In this document: positions 60,620 to 64,000 of the stretch, piece after piece
Numbering within the stretch: position 1 is the first letter of the stretch
Layout: the number at the start of each line of letters is the position of its first letter
Origin: Muriicola sp041358175
GTDB lineage: Bacteria; Bacteroidota; Bacteroidia; Flavobacteriales; Flavobacteriaceae
Assembly: GCF_041358175.1 (NCBI RefSeq)
Contig: NZ_JBGKBE010000002.1
Span: 1 to 64,000, forward strand
Direction: 5' to 3'
Length of the DNA stretch: 64,000 nt
The notes under the pieces: model-generated
Database searches by the model: none
What the model was told of the DNA's origin: nothing
What the model saw: the letters and a program-made list of their open reading frames with translations, nothing else
Program-made: the position numbers and the translations under genes

Positions 60620-61927
60620 ATGAAAATAGCCGGAATGAAAAGGGATACACAAATTTTTGAACTGATTGCTGCAGAAAAAGAGCGGCAGATCAATGGAATT
60701 GAGCTCATAGCATCAGAGAATTTTACAAGTCCGCAGGTAATGGAGGCAGCCGGTTCGGTCTTGACCAATAAATATGCCGAGGGTTACCCGGGAAAGCGAT
60801 ATTACGGAGGCTGTGAGATTGTTGACCAGGTAGAGACTATTGCCATAGAAAGGGCCAAGGAGCTTTTTGGTGCGGTTTATGCCAACGTTCAACCACATTC
60901 GGGATCACAGGCCAATGCCGCGGTATTCCAGGCATGTCTTCAGCCCGGAGATACCATCCTTGGTTTTGATCTCTCTCACGGAGGCCACCTTACCCATGGT
61001 TCACCGGTTAATTTTTCAGGAAAATTATACAGGGCAACTTTTTATGGAGTGGAGGAAGAAACCGGGATGCTCAATTACGATAAAATTCAGGAAATCGCAT
61101 ACCAAGAAAAGCCAAAGCTTATAATAGCCGGAGCTTCGGCTTATTCCAGGGACATGGATTTTAAAAGATTCAGGGAAATAGCAGATAGCGTAGATGCCCT
61201 TTTATTGGCTGATATTGCTCATCCTGCTGGTTTAATTGCCAAAGGAATCCTCAACGACCCGATTCCTCATTGTCATTTTGTGACCACTACTACTCATAAA
61301 ACCTTAAGGGGTCCGAGAGGCGGACTCATCCTGATGGGGCAGGATTTTGATAATCCTTTTGGCATCAGGTTAAAAAACGGAAATCTGAGAAAAATGTCTT
61401 CCCTCATAGACCTGGCGGTATTTCCCGGTAACCAGGGAGGACCATTAGAGCACATTATAGCCGCAAAAGCCATCGCCTTTGGGGAAGCCCTGACAGAAGA
61501 ATTCCTCCATTATATGATTCAGGTGAAAAAAAATGCAGCCGCTATGGCAGCTGCTTTTGTCGCAAGAGATTACAAGATCATTTCCGGAGGTACAGACAAT
61601 CACGTAATGCTCATCGATTTACGAAATAAGGTGATTACCGGAAAAGACGCGGAAAAAGTATTGGTGCAGGCCGATATCACGGCAAATAAAAATATGGTCC
61701 CATTCGATGACAAATCGCCTTTTGTCACTTCCGGGATCAGGTTTGGTACCGCAGCGATTACTACGAGGGGACTGAAGGAAGACGATATGGGTATTATTGT
61801 TTCCTTTATCGACGAAGTTCTCAGCAATCCGGAAAATGACGATGTTATCTCCAGAGTGAAGGAAAATGTAAATGCGATGATGAGGAAAAGGCCCTTGTTC
61901 AGTTCTTTACTGATTGAGCAGGTTTAG
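60620..61927 (+). CDS. glyA: Serine hydroxymethyltransferase
   Basis: PLP enzyme interconverting serine and glycine and charging tetrahydrofolate. The 435-residue protein has ELIASENFTSPQVMEA, YAEGYPGKRYYGGCE, HSGSQANAAVF, ADIAHPAGL, the PLP lysine in TTTTHKTLRGPRGG, and FPGNQGGPLEH. The first ATG is used; another five codons on (MKRDTQIF) is equally plausible. Its last 21 bases overlap the convergent orphan gene. Divergent from fahA. Confidence 0.95.
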   Translation: MKIAGMKRDTQIFELIAAEKERQINGIELIASENFTSPQVMEAAGSVLTNKYAEGYPGKRYYGGCEIVDQVETIAIERAKELFGAVYANVQPHSGSQANAAVFQACLQPGDTILGFDLSHGGHLTHGSPVNFSGKLYRATFYGVEEETGMLNYDKIQEIAYQEKPKLIIAGASAYSRDMDFKRFREIADSVDALLLADIAHPAGLIAKGILNDPIPHCHFVTTTTHKTLRGPRGGLILMGQDFDNPFGIRLKNGNLRKMSSLIDLAVFPGNQGGPLEHIIAAKAIAFGEALTEEFLHYMIQVKKNAAAMAAAFVARDYKIISGGTDNHVMLIDLRNKVITGKDAEKVLVQADITANKNMVPFDDKSPFVTSGIRFGTAAITTRGLKEDDMGIIVSFIDEVLSNPENDDVISRVKENVNAMMRKRPLFSSLLIEQV

Positions 61928-62572
61928 GTCGCCCCGAATAATATTTTTACTTTTCAGATCGTAGATAAGGGCTTCTTCATCCGATTCAAAGTAGAGACCC
62001 CAGTAATTGTAATAGCCCTTTTCGTCGATCTGATTAGGCCCTACAAAACGGAGCATAGCATTGTCCGATTCAACTTCCTCGTAAACCGGGATAAAGATTT
62101 CCATTGGGGTCATAGACATATGTCGTGTAAGGTAGACATAGTTCTCAGCCAATACACTAAGGATAGTATCTAATTGGTGTTCAACGCTTTCAGGGGCGAT
62201 TTTTTTAATTACTATAGAACAATCATTTAATTGGAAGGATAGCTCTTCTACATCGATAAAGGTTCCGTTTAGTGCCCTTATTTCCTTCATATGAAGATTC
62301 AACAGGGTGAGCCCGTTATTTACCCAATTAGGTCCGTGGGAACCCCAGGTACCTTGCTGGATATGAAATAAAACTTCATGCAGATTTAAAGGACAGAACA
62401 ATTCTATGACCAGGTTATTTTCTTCGCAACAAACAGTAGAGTTACTGATTTCAATATTGGAAAAATAGTCCTTTTCGAGTCGATTTTTAAGGGAAGTCAG
62501 GCCAAGAACCTCCTTCTTCCCTTCATTACATGAAGAGAAATACAACTTTGTATTCCTTTGTCTGTGGGGCAT
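61907..62572 (-). CDS. Unidentified soluble protein
   Basis: A 221-residue protein without signal or membrane span; I do not recognise a family. It contains CCEENNLVIELFCPLNL, GTWGSHGPNWVNNGLTLLNLH, HMSMTPMEIFIPVYEE and a final YYNYWGLYFESDEEALIYDLKSK. The pattern looks like two alpha/beta halves. It is upstream of nothing obvious and follows the response regulator on the same strand across a 149-base spacer with a palindrome. Its tail overlaps glyA by 21 bases on the other strand, without a terminator. Confidence 0.65.
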   Translation of the reverse strand: MPHRQRNTKLYFSSCNEGKKEVLGLTSLKNRLEKDYFSNIEISNSTVCCEENNLVIELFCPLNLHEVLFHIQQGTWGSHGPNWVNNGLTLLNLHMKEIRALNGTFIDVEELSFQLNDCSIVIKKIAPESVEHQLDTILSVLAENYVYLTRHMSMTPMEIFIPVYEEVESDNAMLRFVGPNQIDEKGYYNYWGLYFESDEEALIYDLKSKNIIRGDLNLLNQ

Positions 62573-62630
62573 AGCAACTACTTTTTTTAAACCCTAATGT
62601 AAAATTAATGTTAAATGCTAGTAGTACACT

Positions 62631-62665
62631 ATATAAAAACCATAGAATTTATATGGTTTTTATAT
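62631..62665. repeat. Perfect 14-bp inverted repeat
   Basis: ATATAAAAACCATA and its exact complement (62631-62644 with 62652-62665) flank GAATTTA. Its symmetry, AT richness and T-run fit a terminator of the response regulator gene; as it also lies just upstream of the orphan gene it could be an operator. Confidence 0.6.
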
Positions 62666-62721
62666 AAAAGTGAAGTTTCTATACGAATTGCTTTAGATAA
62701 AATATTGAAGATCAAGAGTTT

Positions 62722-63390
62722 TTAGATGAATCCTCTGTTTCTGGAAGCGGTAATAAGAGCCTGATCATTCTGTTTTTCAACACCGAAAAGCGACTTGAGT
62801 TGTCTTTTTCGGTTTTCTATGCCGGGTAATGAGAGTGAAATAAATTTTACCATATCCTTGGTTTTGGTTCCTATGGACAAATGGTAGAGGATTTTTTTAT
62901 CGTTTTCATCCAGGGATATATCCTGAGCCATTTTTTTACGAATGGCTACCAGCGCTTTTTGGGTGTAGTAGGGAGGTGAATTCAGAACTGTGTTCACCAT
63001 GGCCTGAAGGGATTTTTGGTCTATTTCTGTTTTTACCATATACCCTTCGGGATCAACGGCCTGCATGATACTGTTGATGCGATAATTGTCACTGAATGAA
63101 GACATAAAAACAATCTTCGAGTTAGGAGAAACCTTGCGGGCAAATACACCCAGGTCTTCACCTGTCTTGGCCGGACCGTCTGTAGGGTTGGAGAGCTGAA
63201 TATCTAATAGGAGTATGTCATAAGGAATCCCACTGGCAGCTTCTTCAATTCGCTTTGTGGCTTCTTCGAAGGATTTAGCTGTATCCATCTGGACTTTGAA
63301 TCCATCAAAGTCAGTGTCTTCCAGAATAAATTTATATCCCAGAGTGGTCATTTCATGATCGTCAACTGCTAAGATTCTAACCTTTTTCAT
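62722..63390 (-). CDS. NarL/LuxR-like response regulator, divergent HTH
   Basis: A 222-residue regulator. The receiver domain has VDDHEMT, LLLDIQLSNP with the phosphorylated Asp (about residue 63), FMSSFSD and MVKTE with the conserved Lys. The C-terminal region keeps the NarL/GerE layout (DENDKKILYHLSIGTKTKDMV) but the recognition helix is atypical (LSLPGIENRKRQLKSLFG). Partner of the HPK7 kinase 12 bases upstream in the transcript. Such pairs are common in Flavobacteriia; targets unknown. Confidence 0.85.
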   Translation of the reverse strand: MKKVRILAVDDHEMTTLGYKFILEDTDFDGFKVQMDTAKSFEEATKRIEEAASGIPYDILLLDIQLSNPTDGPAKTGEDLGVFARKVSPNSKIVFMSSFSDNYRINSIMQAVDPEGYMVKTEIDQKSLQAMVNTVLNSPPYYTQKALVAIRKKMAQDISLDENDKKILYHLSIGTKTKDMVKFISLSLPGIENRKRQLKSLFGVEKQNDQALITASRNRGFI

Positions 63391-63402
63391 AACCGCTTCA
63401 TT

Positions 63403-64000
63403 TTATGCTTCCTGCAGGTCCTTAGGTAAAGATATTTCTTTTTTTGCTTCCGGCGAAATGTGCTCCAGTGGGATTTCCACCAAAACAGTAGTTCCGATGC
63501 CCAATGCACTTTTCAGATACCATTTGCCTTTAATCTTGTTTACACGCGATTTAATATTTTTGTGTCCAATCCCTTTTTTGCCTTTTGCGGCATCAAAACC
63601 ACGCCCGTTATCCTGGATGGTAATTACCATATCAGAATCATTGATCTCGAAAGATACATATACTGTAGAGGCATCGGCGTGCTTTATACAATTTTGAAGG
63701 CTTTCCTGTAATATCCGATAAACATTAATTTTTGTGATCCCCTCCAAATTATCCCAGTCGAGATCCTGATCATAAGTAAAATGATAATCAATCCCTGCCG
63801 TTTCACAGCTGCTCTTAAGAAGGTCTTCGATGGAGCTGATAAAATTGTTGAATTTCTGATAGGAGGCATCGTTAAGTTCGTGGGAGATAGCCCTGATCTC
63901 TTCCTGTACTTCCTTAAGTTTTTCGATGGCCTGTTCCCTGAGGGCAACGGCTGAGTCATCTATCTTTTTGTTAAGCCCAAGGAGGATCATTCGCACTCCG
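63403..64000 (-). CDS. HPK7-type sensor histidine kinase, 5' end outside the window
   Basis: Only the C-terminal 199 codons are present. The visible part starts GVRMILLGLNKKI, which in this family follows the HDG phospho-acceptor box by a few residues, so the phospho-histidine lies just beyond the right edge. The HATPase domain has RILQESLQNCIKHADAS, the N box, and DNGRGFD and GKKGIGHKNI, G boxes. A Met inside the fragment should not be taken as the start. Pairs with the response regulator downstream. Confidence 0.9.
   Translation of the reverse strand, partial: GVRMILLGLNKKIDDSAVALREQAIEKLKEVQEEIRAISHELNDASYQKFNNFISSIEDLLKSSCETAGIDYHFTYDQDLDWDNLEGITKINVYRILQESLQNCIKHADASTVYVSFEINDSDMVITIQDNGRGFDAAKGKKGIGHKNIKSRVNKIKGKWYLKSALGIGTTVLVEIPLEHISPEAKKEISLPKDLQEA

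Overview
The window is a stretch of ordinary chromosome from a member of the Bacteroidota, most likely the family Flavobacteriaceae. Four things support this. The gene order bamD, rpoZ (the Bacteroidota-type omega subunit), coaBC, porD, recN is typical of that family. There are type IX secretion proteins (PorD and PorP/SprF families). Several families are largely restricted to the phylum (DUF6048, DUF6452, DUF6913, DUF6503, YtxJ). Many genes are preceded by TAnnTTTG boxes, the -7 element used by the Bacteroidota primary sigma factor, sometimes with TTG about 17-21 bases upstream. Shine-Dalgarno sites are not prominent. The genus cannot be fixed from the sequence. No rRNA, tRNA, CRISPR array, insertion sequence or prophage was seen.

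Layout. 1-4.7 kb: a GC-richer block ending in a strong terminator, an unidentified membrane protein, a hemolysin III-type protein, a ZIP metal transporter with a DUF4268 gene, and a THUMP rRNA methyltransferase. 4.7-7.5 kb (minus): rlmD, DUF6452, DUF6048. 7.6-14.5 kb: rocD, then minus-strand GNAT/trmD/rplS, a membrane coiled-coil protein, a long-form GAPDH and an HtrA protease. 14.5-17.7 kb (plus): dapF, GNAT, mltG and a lysozyme-like protein, a cell-wall group. 17.7-24.1 kb: dnaA with a phosphatase and an RsmI-like methylase, a thioesterase, and a minus-strand operon ribD-HAD-EamA-YigZ. 24.2-30 kb: prmC, ligA, an unidentified Trp-rich secreted protein, a small gene with no ATG, and a two-gene 5'-nucleotidase.

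30.1-42.5 kb is a long plus-strand block: DUF6913, dapA, bamD-rpoZ-coaBC-porD-recN, fabI, then a terminator, glycosyltransferase, YbbR protein, coaE, and an RprX/RprY-like two-component pair with a possible autoregulatory site in front. 42.5-49.7 kb is an eight-gene minus-strand operon with a recognisable promoter and terminator; it mixes metabolism (oxidoreductases, gluconokinase), PLP homeostasis, tRNA modification (miaA), a DnaQ/GIY-YIG nuclease and a potassium-type channel. 49.8-57.9 kb: pcm, smpB, two lipoproteins, a PorP/SprF barrel fused to a coiled coil and a SPOR-like domain, a TetR regulator, clpB and ytxJ. 57.9-64 kb: an orphan lipoprotein, fumarylacetoacetase, glyA, an orphan gene, and a response regulator with its HPK7-type kinase, cut by the right edge.

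Most of the window is housekeeping. I do not see a clear new multi-gene system. The points most worth a second look are the PorP-coiled coil-SPOR fusion, the split 5'-nucleotidase in inverted domain order, the nuclease/channel/tRNA-modification operon, the direct-repeat site before the two-component pair, the ATG-less small gene, and the orphan exported proteins.
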